Assembly (NCBI GenBank): GCA_023213395.1
Contig: CM041465.1
Location: forward strand, 44,647,741-44,711,740
Direction: 5' to 3'
From: Cycas panzhihuaensis
Lineage: Eukaryota; Cycadophyta
Length of the DNA stretch: 64,000 nt
Positions 11,483-22,699 of this stretch are shown here, one piece after another. Both the position numbers and the translations under genes were made by a program. The notes below the pieces were generated by a model. It worked only from the letters and a program-made list of their open reading frames with translations, searched no databases and was not told the DNA's origin. Each line of letters starts with the position of its first letter. Within the stretch, counting starts at the first letter, position 1.

Positions 11483-12117
11483 CTAGGCGTTATCTCGAGC
11501 AAAAGGGTAGCGGTGATGCTTGCCATACATACACCCTTCGCAAACACCATCTGAGTAGGAAACTGACGGCAATCCTTCCATCATCTTCAACCTCTTCAGT
11601 AGTGCAATGCTCCTGTAATTAAGATGTCCAAGGCGATTGTACCACAGTTTACTCACTTCATCCGCGCTGGCAACAAAGGCATATGACTTCTTTTGAGATT
11701 GAAAAATTTCAAACACCCAAAAGTTGTCCTTGACTTTCCCAGTAGCAACGACAACAAAGTTCTGCTTTGGATCCTTAATCAGGCATTTATCATTGTAGAG
11801 CTCCACCTTCATGCCTTGTTTGCAGATTTCTCGGGTTGAAAGAAGGTTCAACTGCATCTTGGGTACACAATATACCTTGGTAAACGTACCTCCTGCAATG
11901 GATACTTCGCCGATACCTTCCACGAGCAAGATGCGAGCATCTCCAAGGACAATTTCAACACCACTCTGATTTTCAGTGATCGTATCAAAGTTTTGCCTCT
12001 GATAAGAGATATGCTTCTGTGCTCCAGAGTCAAGCACCCAATAATCTCTCCGATTTGACTTGGCTGATAAGGTCTGTGCTTTGACGCAATGAGCAACAAT
12101 GCTCTTCCCTTTATCAT
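11483..12117 (-). pseudogene. Copia C protease and pre-integrase zinc region
   Basis: The aspartic protease core MLDSGAQKHI keeps DSG, followed by GVEIVLGDA, YCVPKMQLNLLS and CKQGMKVEL. The pre-integrase H...C..C motif is visible as WYNRLGHLNYRS and VCEGCMYGKHHRYPF. A stop at the end of this stretch separates it from the integrase core. Confidence 0.9.
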
Positions 12118-12903
12118 TCTGGTAACTTTGTGCTTGTCACGACGCTTGAACCAACAGTTCTTCTCGCGGTGACCTTCCTTCTTGAAGCAATTGCATTTTT
12201 TGTTGAACTTCCTTTTGTCTTGTGAACTTTCTCTTGACCTCTGTGTAATCTTCTCTTCCTTAGTGACCTCCTTCCTCTAAGTTTTCATGGCTAGGGCCTG
12301 ACATGAATTAGAACCTCCAAGCATTTCGTGATGTTCAAGCTTGGCATCCTCTGCTAGAATTAGGTTTTTAAGCCTACCAAACGTTTCTGCTTCCATCACT
12401 TCGTCTCTACCATAAATGGTCTAGAAAGTGGCGAATGCAGTCGGTAGCTTCGACATGATTATTGTGAATAGTAAGGCATCATCGATCGAGTTCTGCTTCA
12501 GTTCTTCTAGCTCGTTCTTCAAGTTTGTTATTTTATTAAGTTAGGAGTTGATGTTGTTCTCATCTTCCACACGCGAACTGAGCAACTCCAACATCAGGGC
12601 AAGGCGTCTATTCATCTTCTTCTTCCCAAATGTATCACACAGTTTTGTCCATATTTCGTCTGGTTCGTCCAAATTGTGAACCAAGGCTCTCTGGTTCGGC
12701 GTCAGTGACAGTTTCAACAGTCCCACGGCCATAAATTTTTTCTCTTCGAGACAAACACACTCTTTATGGTCTAGTGGAATCGCGTCCACCTTCGCCTTAG
12801 TGATACCCCATAGTTGATTCACCATGAGAATGAGCTCCATATTAGCCTTCCACTCACTGAAATTGTTAATGTTGAAGATAACCTTGGGCATAATGCTCTT
12901 CAT
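12118..12903 (-). pseudogene. Copia C gag
   Basis: The ATG at 12903 begins MKSIMPKVIF with INNFSEWKANMELIL, IWTKLCDTFGK and LMLELLSSRVEDE, the plant copia gag (UBN2-type) pattern. A stop at 12541 is followed by more gag and, near 12140-12190, a knuckle reading CNCFKKEGHREKNC, in which the second Cys is one place too early for CX2CX4HX4C. Function is doubtful. Confidence 0.85.
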
Positions 12904-14400
12904 CTTGAGAAACGGGCTTCAATATGAACTAAACGACACTAAAAACAAATGTCTTCAGGACAAAAAATGCATCCGTGTCCTCCTCTAGCTCAAGCGCATG
13001 TTTCAGAGGGCACCAAACACCAACTATACATGCGTTGAGCGAGTCACCGACTTTTTTTCCTCACAAATGGCGAACAAAACATCCTTAACTAACCTTTAAA
13101 AAGTCAAAAAATGACCCTTAAGGCACTTAAAAATGGTGCTCCAAGTACAAAGGACGGCTTGACAGGGTATAAATGCACGGTCTCCAAGTCAAAACACCGA
13201 AAGTTTTCCTCGATCCGTGCTCAAAACAGCTCAAGGATGCTCTAAATACAATACACTATGCAATATTTTTTTTATAGATCAATGGTATTAAGGTCACTTT
13301 TTATAATCTTTCATTTAGGGGAATATGCTAAAAGGCATATTCCTAAAAAGTGCGACTTTTAATAAACTCTATGCCTTTTAATCTTAGACCTACGTGCCTC
13401 AAATCAAATGAAAGTAAGATTTAATCTTTCCAAAGTTTGAACTTTGGACAAAAGATAAATCAACGTGATATATTGGATGTCCATGGGATTTGCAATAGCC
13501 AGACATGGAGCGAGACAGCCGGGAATGAGTGCCTCATAGACTGACCAATGGGCGTTGGATGCGGGTCTCCACACGCTCGAATAGCAGGTAAGTAGCCCGA
13601 ACAGAGATAAGCATGCGCCAAAGACCCTCGACTACCGCAAATAAGTGCCTAGCCAACACAAACTAGTGCTCAACGGGTGAGAAAAGCGCCCAGCCACAAT
13701 ACAGAGTACTCGCCCAACCTTAATACAACTATATCAAGCTTAACTCATGTACACACCTCTCCAAAACAATGCATAATCAGCCCAACTATCTCTCAACTTA
13801 CAGATACCGGCTCAATAAGTGCATATAGAGGAGATATAAGGTCACACTTCCCAATTACAAAGCACTACAATTCAAAAAATACATCGGATGATACTTTATA
13901 CTGCTATATATGTAGTCTAATCCCAATATAGAGGGCTGAAAATGTTCCAAATTGGCTCCAATCTCTCCCTTATATAGACTAGATATAGGTACATCTAGAA
14001 AAACTCATTTTTTTGAATTTTCTAGTGTTTTGGATGGGTAAATAATTGACTTACTTGTGTACTTAGATGGCTGTCCTTATAGTTGCCGAATCACCATCAA
14101 TACGTGCTCAACTGGCTTGAATCATTGCAACAAATCATCTACTGGCTTCGAATGATCCTCAACAAGCCAACTCCAACCACAACTGTGGCCTTTACGCCTG
14201 AATATTGATTCCAATAAACCCTTATGCTCCGTTGAATAGTGATTTTCACTGCTTCAACCACCGCCGCTTTCACATGCTCGCTTCGACGTTGCTGGAGTTG
14301 ATGGACCCGCAAGACAAGTCCTAGGTTTGACGGCTTCACCCGACAACCAACGATCTCATCACTCCGCTTAACGTTAGGCTTCAGCTGTGTAGGACCCTAC
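12904..14400 (-). other. Copia C leader, no recognised gene
   Basis: This is the 1.5 kb between primer site and gag start. Short ORFs (13677-13931 on +, 14139-14339 on -) have no known motif. It is untranslated leader by position. Confidence 0.5.
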
Positions 14401-14413
14401 GGCTCTAATACCA
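14401..14413 (-). other. Copia C primer-binding site
   Basis: GGCTCTAATACCA on the + strand reads TGGTATTAGAGCC on the minus strand, one mismatch from the tRNA-Met site, directly after the 5' LTR. Confidence 0.88.
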
Positions 14414-14769
14414 TATTCGGGAACATGAAATCATACACAAATATTCCCCTTTGCAGAATCTTTAACCATACACAATAAGCAAACAAGAGTACACACAGAA
14501 AACAAATGCACAGTAGAAAGGATTTACGTGGGAAAACCCTTTCGGGAAAAAATCCACCACAAAAGGATCCTTGATGGATCACATTGATTATTGCACAATT
14601 GATTTATACATTGAATACACAAGGGCTTAAGGCATTTATATTCTTCCAAGAGGTATCACCCGATTACGGTTGTGACCCTTCGAATAACTCGTAACTTTTC
14701 GCTTAATGACCTTAGTTAAACCACATTAACATTAACTTAGTGGCTTAACAAACAACTGCCATGTTAACA
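14414..14769 (-). repeat. Copia C 5' LTR
   Basis: It is the partner of 8489-8844 and the same length (356 bp). On the + strand it starts TATTCGGGAACATG (the terminal TG has decayed to TA) and ends CATGTTAACA. Confidence 0.92.
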
Positions 14770-14919
14770 GAGTTGCCCGTTATTATATATCTATTGTTGT
14801 GTATTGATTTTGGTGGTTGATATATTTTGATATATGATATCATATATATAAAGTCATAGCCATATGATATTTATCAAAGTCGCATCCTCTTGATATCAAA
14901 ATTTGCCTTATGTTGTGAT

Positions 14920-14920
<1 letters not shown>

Positions 14921-14959
<39 letters not shown>
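14921..14959. repeat. (TA)n microsatellite
   Basis: An uninterrupted run of about 19 TA units in the AT-rich interior of copia B. Confidence 0.95.
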
Positions 14960-14960
<1 letters not shown>

Positions 14961-15798
14961 CGCCTTTGATAATGTTAGTGCCCTAAGTTGCCGTGAATGA
15001 AGTTTTTCCTATTGATTTTATTCAATAGTCAAAGTCATCATGAGATCAAGTGGTTAGACATTGGGTTACTTATTTTATTAAAGTGGCATAAATAAGGCAT
15101 TTTTGATATGATATGGTGTTAGTGCATTTTTTCATAAATAAAAAGGAATGTGAGTAAGACTTTGATTTTTTGTGGCAATATGAGGCAGTGATTTGATGAT
15201 GAAGTATATGAGGCAGAGTGGGCAATATGAGGCAACGATATACTTTCTTGCATGTGATTACATGAGAGAGCTTAATGGGCAAAAAGGGGTGTGATTAATG
15301 GGCGAGAGCTATCAACGTCAGTGTTGTGTTTCATTGATTGACAGAAGGGCGAGAAAGGGCGAATTTCATGGAGATACCGAGCTAGAGGGCGGAGCAAGCA
15401 ATGTTATGTAGTATTAATCATTGCGCATTCATCAATAAAGGTGTGGTTTATCTATTATAAAGTGATGGTATTTTATTTAGTTATATCAGTGTTTTTACAT
15501 GAAATGTTAATGGTGAAGAGTTTAGAATTGTTGTTTATTGGCCTGTTTGTATAAGTGGTTATCAGTTTGTGGTGGACTGTTATACTTTGGGTGGTTGAAC
15601 TGAGTGCCTATTCGATGCTGGTTCAATGTTTGTTCATATCTGAACAAGTCTGATGTAGATCTGATAATGTGTTTATGATGAAATTGAAATGTGAATGGAA
15701 AGATGTATGACGAGATGATTTAAAATCAATTCTACCTTTGTCATGGTATAAAACGAGAGTTGGTTATCCCTTGTACCCTGTTAGATTGTGTTGCAGGT
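14960..15798. other. Copia B interior, nothing recognised
   Basis: AT-rich sequence with short ORFs only (for example 15070-15282 minus). No protein motif is visible. Confidence 0.4.
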
Positions 15799-15990
15799 AA
15801 AGAATGATACCATTATGCAAATGTGGAGGTGTTTGGTACATGCTAAGAGTTTGCCTCCCATGTTCTGGGCAGAAGCTATTGGACAACCGTTTTATGAGGC
15901 GCTTCCTAGGACTATTTATGGCATATCCCTTGGAATTGTGTTGGACCAACCATAAACCTTCCATTGATCATTTGAGGTGCATTAGAGTAG
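15799..15990 (+). pseudogene. Copia B integrase remnant
   Basis: One frame reads MWRCLVHAKSLPPMFWAEAI and, after a shift, KPSIDHLRCI. These are the ARCMLHAKSLPPKFWAEA and KPSIDHLRVFG blocks near the end of copia integrase. The blocks are heavily decayed. Confidence 0.75.
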
Positions 15991-16749
15991 ACACATCTTA
16001 GACGTAGATCGCAGCAGCAAGATCATAAGAGTTTGATTTGTAGAGGGTTTGAAACAAAGTTTACAAACTGCATGATTTGTAGGGGGAAAACATTGTGATT
16101 AGTCTAGATGTCAAGCTGAAAAGTTATTGATGTATCATGCTAAAGTGTCATTTGAATATGGGTTTTGTCCTTCATTTCTTCACCTTTTTAAGCCATGGTT
16201 CAACAGATATAGAGGTTTGTGTACCTAACATTGTGTTTGAGATGAAAGCAGGATCTAGTGGGAGCATTGATAAGGAGCCATAGTATGAAGGGGTACCGAT
16301 TGAAACCTCATGTTTCATTGTGGGCTAGGAGGACCTTTGAGGACTTTAATGAGATGGTTGAAGACCTAAAGGATGATTGTTAAACAAGGATCAACATGCT
16401 AGTCAAGCTTGTGATAGACACCAACATTCTAGCGAGAGGAAGATTCGTAATGGAGAGCTGCATTGATGGAGGAGATACATGTGGGATTTGGTTCCCTTAC
16501 CTCTTGTAAAGAACTTGGTCAATTTGCAAGTTGGCAAGACTTGATGCGCAAGATTTCATTGTAGGAAGAAGGAATCAGGTATGGGGAGATATTTGCACCA
16601 TTCTCTATGTTATTTACGGTCCTATTGATCCTTACTTTGGCAACTTCATATAGTTGGGAGTCACATCATGTCAGCATTCCTTAATGGAGACTTGAAGAGG
16701 AGAATCACATGGCTCAACCTCTTGGTTAGTCAAGGAAAATGGCTGAGTA

Positions 16750-16985
16750 TTATGGACTAAGTGTCGGTGCGAGAGGAGTTGTATGGTTGCAGGGACTATT
16801 GGAGCACTTCCAAAGAATCACGCACATACGAGGCATAGCACCATTACTTCTGAGAGCATATTAGATCAGGAAAGATGTAGGTTGAGTCTTGTCCAAGTGA
16901 AGATCAACTTGAGGACGTGTTCACCAAGCTCTTACTGAAGATCGCTTCATCAATGTTCATGCATATTTGGGATTCAATGAAGTTA
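16750..16985 (+). pseudogene. Copia B RNase H tail remnant
   Basis: Scattered frames give THIRGIAP, then EDQLEDVF.KLLLKIA-like and FINVHAYLGF, which fit the C-terminal end of copia RNase H (EDQLADIFTK.L). The gap back to 15990 has lost recognisable RT. Confidence 0.5.
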
Positions 16986-17092
16986 TCTGATCTGAATTTT
17001 GAATGGGAAAGTGAAGACTTAAACCAATTGAAACAAAATCCAAAACAATTTACAATAATATTACATATAATTTGAAGATATGTTGAATTTTC

Positions 17093-17623
17093 TTACAAAA
17101 CTCCTTTTGTTTGTGCTCTATTGAGCATGCAAAGGACTGCTACAACGAGTTGGGAGAATAGAACGGAGTGGTGGGCGTTTGTTGAGCTGCCGTATGTTTT
17201 TTTGGAACCTTTGCCTTTGAAGTTTGCAAAGCGTTTTTGGTTGCCGTTAACCAACAATATTCTTTCTTGGTGAAGAAACCTGCTAGCGTCTCTTTCTTGG
17301 ACTGCTGCCATCTGCCTCTTCTTCCCTACCGCAACTTCAATCTTTCGGGCTCCTTCACGATCCACACAACGGATTTTGTGTGTTGTTCCATTGTTTTTCC
17401 GTTGTTTTTCCTCTCTACGCAGAATTTTAGATGTTGGAGCCGTTCTCTCTTTTTGGAAAGCGATTTTAAACAACTCTCCTCGAATCTTGCTCCGTACTGC
17501 GTCTAGGGCTGCAGTGTCCTCTTTTCTGCAGAAAATCTCTGTTTTCCGTGCCCAGATCTTCACCATTTTAAACCCTATAATGCGTTTTACTTTGCACGGG
17601 TTTTCTGTTTTTCCATTTTCCAA
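17093..17623 (-). other. Unrecognised 176-residue minus ORF in copia B
   Basis: An open frame rich in Lys, Arg and Glu on the strand opposite to B's transcription, between B's RNase H remnant and its purine tract. No motif is recognised. It overlaps + strand ORFs of similar length (17237-17506, 17376-17696). It may be chance in untranslated sequence. Confidence 0.25.
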
Positions 17624-18111
17624 CGGATTCCAAAACGGCTTACGAAATCTTGGTAAAATCCTTTTAATTCGGAGATTTTTCTTCTTAAACGTGTAGAAGA
17701 CACGTGTGAGAAGTTCCTCCTCGAATTTCGTGCGAAACAGACTTAATTTGCGCTGCCAAAATCGCTGCTGTTTTTATTATTTTTCCGTTTTTCACGTTTT
17801 CAGGTAGCGATTCACTGCAGAAGCACCGGGTAGCGATGGCAAGACTGCGTAGCATCTAGTTGCACTTGTAGAAGTACATTTTTTTAAATTTTTTAAGCCT
17901 TTTTAAGGCATTTTTCTACTAAATGAAGACCATTAAGCCTCTTTAAGGCATTTTTCTAGTAAATGAAGACCATAAACATGAAAAACAAAGTATTTTAAGA
18001 GTATTATAAACTTAAAGATCCGAAAACGGATCATTATCCTTGAGGGGGCATCTATCGACAAGGATAAAGTGATAGACAAATCCTTGGAAAGACTTCAAGA
18101 CCCCACATTTA

Positions 18112-18124
18112 CATTAAGAGGGGA
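18112..18124 (+). other. Copia B polypurine tract
   Basis: ATTAAGAGGGGA lies immediately before the 3' LTR. Confidence 0.8.
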
Positions 18125-18458
18125 TGTTAGAGTGACCTTATGTCACTTATTGACTAATGTTAATGTGGATATATTATGCAGATAATGTTGATGTATTATT
18201 GTAATGTATTGGGCCGACGAATGTAAACTCAATATTAATTATTTGAGGCACTCTTATGATCTATAAATATAGATCAAAGTCCATTGTAATGTTACACACA
18301 ATAGATTTGTAAAAATGTAATTATATTATTTATGTGGTGGGTTTTTCTCGAAAGGGTTCCCAAGTCAAATTTCTCTGTCTCGTGTGCTAATTCTATTCGA
18401 GTCTATTGTGTTGATAAATGATTTTGTAATATTGTTTGTCTATTAGTGTTTTCTATTA
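18125..18458 (+). repeat. Copia B 3' LTR
   Basis: It starts TGTTAGAGTGACC and ends TTCTATTA (from an original TAACA). It is 334 bp and full length compared with the truncated partner at 7147-7397. Gypsy A coding sequence resumes directly after it. Confidence 0.88.
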
Positions 18459-20050
18459 TTATATACAACAATTCAACTTCATTATCAAATACAAAAAAGG
18501 AGCATCTAATAAAGTAGCAGACTTCCTCAACTGCCCTCCAACATTAGCATTCACCACACTGTTGAACAATCATATTATCTCCTATGCAGACTAGAGAAAT
18601 CTTTACCATATAGATCCTCAATTTCAACCTATTATGTAGGCACTGGCACATCCAACAACTACCGATCTGGAACCATACTTGGATTGCTACATCAAGGATG
18701 ACTTATTGTATAGACTCAACAAGCTCTGCGTACCTACCAGCGGACCTTGACAACAACTTCTTAAAGAAGCACATTCATCCTTATACAACAGTCATTTTGG
18801 GACTCAAAAGACACTCCAACATTTGCAACGATACTTTTACTGGCCATCCATGAAGAAAATGGTCAATGCATACATTCGACGATGCTCCCTATGCAGTGAA
18901 TTTAAGCTAGCCAATAGGAATCTCATCCTTTATTATTAGCCATTACTGGTCTCGACACGACCCTAGGAATCAATTTCAATGGATTTCCTCAGCAGATTTC
19001 CCACCACACAACATGGCAATAACTACATCTTTGTTATTGTATATTGATTTTAAAAAATGGTCATATTCATACCATGTAAAAAGGAAATCTCTGCCTCACA
19101 AGCTGCCACACTATTTTTCCAACATGACTGGACCCACTTTGGATTACCACTTTCTATCATTTCAGACAGGGATAGCCATTTTCCGAGTCACTTCTGGCAA
19201 TCCTTATGGAAGATGCTCGGATGTCAGCTCGAGTTTTCTATATCATTCCATCCACAAATAGATGGTCAGAGTGAAGTGGTTAACAAAACGCTAGTTCAAG
19301 CCCTCAGAATTTCTCAACATCACAATAAACAATGGGATGTGCACCTCCACCATGTTCAACATAGCTACAATTGAGCAATCCATTGATCGATAGGACATTC
19401 TCCATTTGCAGCTTGCTATGGCTATCATCCCCTAGCTCCATACGAAATTCCTTTAGCATTACCATCTCTAGTCACAAAGCATGAAGACAAAGAACAACAA
19501 AAGGCCACCAGTTTCATCGAGCATCTTTCGTGTCTACACACATTAGTCCAATAGATACTCTGTAAAACTTAGGAAAATTACAAGACTCAACATGATCAAC
19601 ATCGAGTTTCAACTAGTTTCAACATCGGTGATACAGTTTGGCTCCAGTTGGATAGACGACGATTCAAACACCAGCACAAGCTCAAACCTATAAGGTTTGG
19701 ACCTTATACCATTTTTCAACAAGTTGGCCCTAATGCTTATTGGCTTGACTTACTTGCACATTTAGGTATTCACAATGTCGTAAACATTAACCAATTAAAA
19801 TTGTGTGAGCCATCACAATTAGAGGTTGAACCCTCTCCCACACATCCCTCAAATACAATTCTTGACTTTCAACCACCACTGTAAGAGGATATTTTGCTAG
19901 ACACTAGACAATGGTGCACCGACAGTAGCTCATCACCACTTACATTGTTGGCAGGAAAGGAACTCGACCCACACAAGCCAATTGGATTTGTGAAACAAAC
20001 TTCTCCACAATTTTCTCCATGTTCAGCAGAAATTGGGGACAATTTCTTCC
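18459..20050 (+). pseudogene. Gypsy A RNase H end, integrase and C-terminal domain
   Basis: After copia B the frame resumes with FIIKYKKGASNKVADFLN (end of RNase H). Integrase follows: a zinc finger (EAHSSLYNSHFG, CSLCSEFK), SMDFLSRFP (Asp), LSIISDRDSHFPSHFW (Asp), IDGQSEVVNKTL (Glu), then GPYTIFQQVGPNAYWLDL and HNVVNINQLKLCEPS. Beyond a stop at 19882, a decayed chromodomain-like tail may follow (DILLDTRQW). The catalytic residues are present but stops occur in several places. About 170 residues of RNase H between 7146 and 18459 are missing. Confidence 0.9.
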
Positions 20051-20054
20051 TAGC

Positions 20055-20064
20055 AAGGAGGAAC
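20055..20064 (+). other. Gypsy A polypurine tract
   Basis: AAGGAGGAAC lies just before the 3' LTR. Confidence 0.65.
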
Positions 20065-20273
20065 TAATGAGTAGTTATTATTCTTTATTCTTTCCTATTT
20101 CTTCATTGTTCCTATATACAAATAATAGGGAACGCATGGATGACAAATGTCCATCGTGCAGAACCCTCACTCATGTATTTATACTACAATGAATCAATGA
20201 AATAGGACAATGAAGTCTTGCATTCTTTTCTTTGTTCTCTTTATTTTGCTCACCTCTTGATGGTTATACATCA
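20065..20273 (+). repeat. Gypsy A 3' LTR
   Basis: It is the partner of 4646-4884, ends GGTTATACATCA, and is followed by the TGATA duplication. Confidence 0.9.
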
Positions 20274-20683
20274 TGATATCAACCCTCAATGAATGGTCTT
20301 AAGGACGATTCAGACTACATCGGAATGGTCACGAAATGGTGGTAGAATGACAGACGGTTCTTGGAATGGGATTGTGCTTAAGAACCAAGCGTAATGTTGT
20401 ACAAATGTATGGATGTACCCAACCAACATTAATTATTGTTAATTAAGGCTTTGTGTTATGAATGGTCAAGAGTCATGTTATAAAAATTGTACCCTTTTGG
20501 GTTTTGGTCATGTAAAAGTGTATAAAAGGGTCATTTCTCCCATTAGTTCAATGGTGAGAGTCGAACAATTGAGTCTTGTAATATGCTCTCAAGGGTGAGA
20601 ACCAGGGAAAGAAAATGATGTAATGTTCTATTTAGTAATGCAAATAGAATATATGAGTTATGAGGAAATAAGTGTACATTTTG
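20274..20683 (+). pseudogene. WK ORF copy 1, C-terminal remainder and 3' untranslated part
   Basis: This is the sequence that continued from 4645 before gypsy A inserted. Decayed frames contain SEWSRNGGRMTDGSWNG. The part from about 20400 has no recognised coding content. A TATAAAAGG word occurs near 20521. The call rests on position. Confidence 0.4.
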
Positions 20684-20769
20684 TGTGCAAAAAATGCAAT
20701 CAAGGTAGATTTCTAGATTTGGGAGTATGATCCAGCTTGGAAAATGCAACCAAAGGTACAATCAAGAGC

Positions 20770-21065
20770 TTTATTGTAGTTGGAAGTGCAATTAACAACT
20801 TGATCGTAGTTGGAGGTCCAATCAGAGGTGTGATCCAAGTTTTAATCGCAATTTAGGTACAATCAAAGGTATGATCTGAACCCTGATCGCAGTAGTTCAT
20901 GTACGACCCAAGGTATGACCGAAATGTCGATTGCAGTTGTAAGTTCGACCAGAACTGTGACCAGTTATTTGATTGTAGTTCAAGTGTGATCTGGAGTACG
21001 ATAAGCAACCTGATCGCAATTTAAACTGCAACTAAAGACTTGGAAAATCACTTGATTGTATTTTA
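20770..21065 (+). repeat. Degenerate ~41-bp repeats in the F LTR
   Basis: TGATCGCAGTT/TGATTGTAGTT-type words recur about eight times (near 20772, 20801, 20842, 20881, 20928, 20971, 21012, 21053), mostly 39-47 bp apart. They lie upstream of a TATA box, as enhancer-like U3 repeats would. Confidence 0.6.
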
Positions 21066-21131
21066 ACATGTGATTAAATAGGTCAACAAAGGGTTAATTG
21101 ATAGTTCAGTTACAACAGAATGTATTCTTCT

Positions 21132-21139
21132 TATATAAG
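21132..21139 (+). promoter_or_regulatory. Candidate TATA box of the F LTR
   Basis: TATATAAG lies downstream of the repeats, in the same relative place as TATATAAA at 46153 in the related D LTR. Confidence 0.5.
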
Positions 21140-21407
21140 TAAAGATTGCATGTATGATATTGATGTATTTAGTAGTATAGAATTTCTATCTTCTTGCTGT
21201 AATGACTCATTGCTATACCTTTGTAACAACTTCCATATTGTATTGTTTAGGATTGCATTTGGTTGTGAGAGGACCAGACATAGTGCCCTCTTGGAATAAA
21301 AAGTTTGGTTTGCATTCCCAGATTGATGTGTGTATCTTGATGTTTGTGCTTGCTTTATCTACATGAATGGTTGGTAAACAGTATGCATACGTAGCGCGAC
21401 ACACACA

Positions 21408-22471
21408 TCTATGTGTTTGATATTAATTGCCTTAGTATGATGATCGATATGTTGCTTATATGAGAATATTATAAGTTATCATATGTGTGAAAGTTAACTA
21501 AGTGCAACCAATGTCAAGAAGGTGAAGACGACACAAAACAAATACGTTATCGTGTGGTTTTTGGGTGCTGTTGGGCCAAGTATATATCAATAATGGTTAA
21601 CTTGAAATGCCCTGCCAACTTCTTTAGTAATTTTAGCTAACACTTATATGTGTGCTTAATTGCAGGTCTTTTTTTCTATTGATATTTTTATTTTGCAAGT
21701 TTGGTTGGTTTTTTCATTACTAGTTTGGTTTGTTGGAACTACTCCTTTTTAGTTAGAGGTGTTGGGAAAGCTTGATTTTGTGTTGGGTTTTCTCTTTCTG
21801 GTCACTTCTTGTTCAATAATTTACAGTGTGTATTTTCTAGGATTTTTAATACCATAGTGGCTAACTTTGAAGATATTAGTATTAATGTGCAATCCTTGGA
21901 ATCTTGGTTTGGTAGGCTAGACATTTGGATAGATGAACGTTGCCTTTTAATCGATTTGCATAAAGGCAACCTACTATCCAATGGCCAAACTCTAAAGTAC
22001 ATATATACCAACTTAATGGCATCTTCATTTGAAGTGATCCATTTGAATTCGTTGTATTATATACTAATATATTATTATTATGATTGCAACCTTTGCCTTT
22101 AGAGGGATTTACCTTGCTGTTGTGTTAGTATTCCATTGTGTTGTGTATGCACATTCTAATATAGGTGGTGACTCAATACACTAGTTGTTCCAAGGCTACT
22201 CATTCATGCAACTGTCATGTGTCATCTTCAAGTTGGTCTTCGTTGTCTCCTCATGGCCTTTGATTTGTTCTTTAGTGTCTTTAACATCTTCAATGCCTTG
22301 ATTGCTACATGTTAGGTCTCATGTACATATTGCAAATGGAAGCATTCACAAGAGCATACTCACATACATCACATTGCACATATATTTCCACATAATTCTT
22401 ATATTCATTAGACAATGATGATGTACAATGCTTTAAGCTACCTTGGTTTGGGTATGCTCGAGTATGTTAGC
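21408..22471. other. No recognised gene
   Basis: A 97-residue + ORF at 21809-22102 shows no known motif. The rest is AT-rich. It may include the 3' LTR of gypsy E on the minus strand, but no LTR pair was found. Confidence 0.35.
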
Positions 22472-22553
22472 TCTCACACTAGAGAGTATGACTTGTGATC
22501 AAGTGATTAAAGTCTCACACTAGAAAGGATGGCCTATTATCAAGTGACTCAAC
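22472..22553. repeat. Two-copy 41-bp tandem repeat
   Basis: TCTCACACTAGAGAGTATG... and TCTCACACTAGAAAGGATG... follow each other with a 41-bp period and a shared ATCAAGTGA end. Confidence 0.75.
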
Positions 22554-22699
22554 ACTCACTCAAAGAATGATATGGAATGCACTATTTATGCCCCAAAGGT
22601 GGCCAAAACACTAAAAGGTGCAACCTTTATTTATGTCCTTTGACCTTTTATAATATACTATCATTATTACAAAATACACTTGTTATCCATCGTGATGCT

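Larger units (their letters stand above)
8489..14769 (-). mobile_element. Copia C, full structure, minus strand
   Basis: Two 356-bp LTRs (8489-8844, 14414-14769) are flanked by AAGTT and GAGTT, a 5-bp target duplication with one mismatch. On the minus strand the order is LTR, primer site, gag, protease, integrase, RT, RNase H, purine tract, LTR, the copia order. About 35 mismatches counted by eye between the LTRs (near 10%) make it one of the older datable insertions, yet it is younger than B, which it interrupts. Confidence 0.95.
7147..18458 (+). mobile_element. Copia-like element B, degenerate, hosting copia C
   Basis: LTRs at 7147-7397 (5'-truncated) and 18125-18458 share long matches such as GATCTATAAATATAGATC and AAGTCCATTGTAATGTTACA. 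A tRNA-Met primer site follows the left LTR and a purine tract precedes the right one. The interior holds only scraps of copia integrase and RNase H plus long stretches without recognisable coding sequence, and is interrupted by copia C. No target duplication remains, because the left junction was deleted. Confidence 0.85.
4646..20273 (+). mobile_element. Gypsy A, chromovirus-like, interrupted by copia B and C
   Basis: LTRs at 4646-4884 and 20065-20273 are flanked by TGATA on both sides (4641-4645 and 20274-20278). Inside are a tRNA-Met-type primer site, gag, protease, RT with YLDD, and integrase, all in order on the + strand but with stops. Copia-like element B sits at 7147-18458, and about 500 bp of the RNase H region is missing at that junction. 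Confidence 0.9.
2489..21407 (+). mobile_element. Gypsy F 3' part: integrase tail, WK ORF, 3' LTR, split by gypsy A
   Basis: The layers are integrase tail (2489-2625), spacer with AAGCRTCC repeats (2920-3245), WK ORF (about 3245-4645, continuing after 20274) and an LTR (about 20684-21407) resembling the 5' LTR of gypsy D. Gypsy A is inserted at 4646-20273 with a TGATA duplication. The gag to RT part is absent. The left limit is set by a minus-strand LTR fragment. Treating these parts as one element is inference from order, strand and parallel with gypsy E. Confidence 0.6.
20684..21407 (+). repeat. Gypsy F 3' LTR (approximate ends)
   Basis: It is similar in layout and wording to the gypsy D 5' LTR at 45897-46443: repeated GATYGCA(A/G)TT words, a TATA box, then GAGAGGAC.AGA..TAGT, a TTTGGTTTGCATCCCAG-like block, and a CACACA end. 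It is a diverged homologue. The boundaries are estimates from that comparison. Confidence 0.6.

Noticed and set aside
17237-17696. Two overlapping + ORFs in copia B
   Set aside because: They overlap each other and a minus ORF with no motif in any; coding cannot be supported.
20392-20683. LTR start at TGTTGTACAAATG with TATAAAAGG at about 20521
   Set aside because: Tempting as an LTR, but no second copy exists in the window. Comparison with the gypsy D LTR suggests the true LTR starts later, near 20684.
22472-22553. Possible CRISPR-like repeat
   Set aside because: Only two adjacent direct copies without spacers, in a plant retroelement context.
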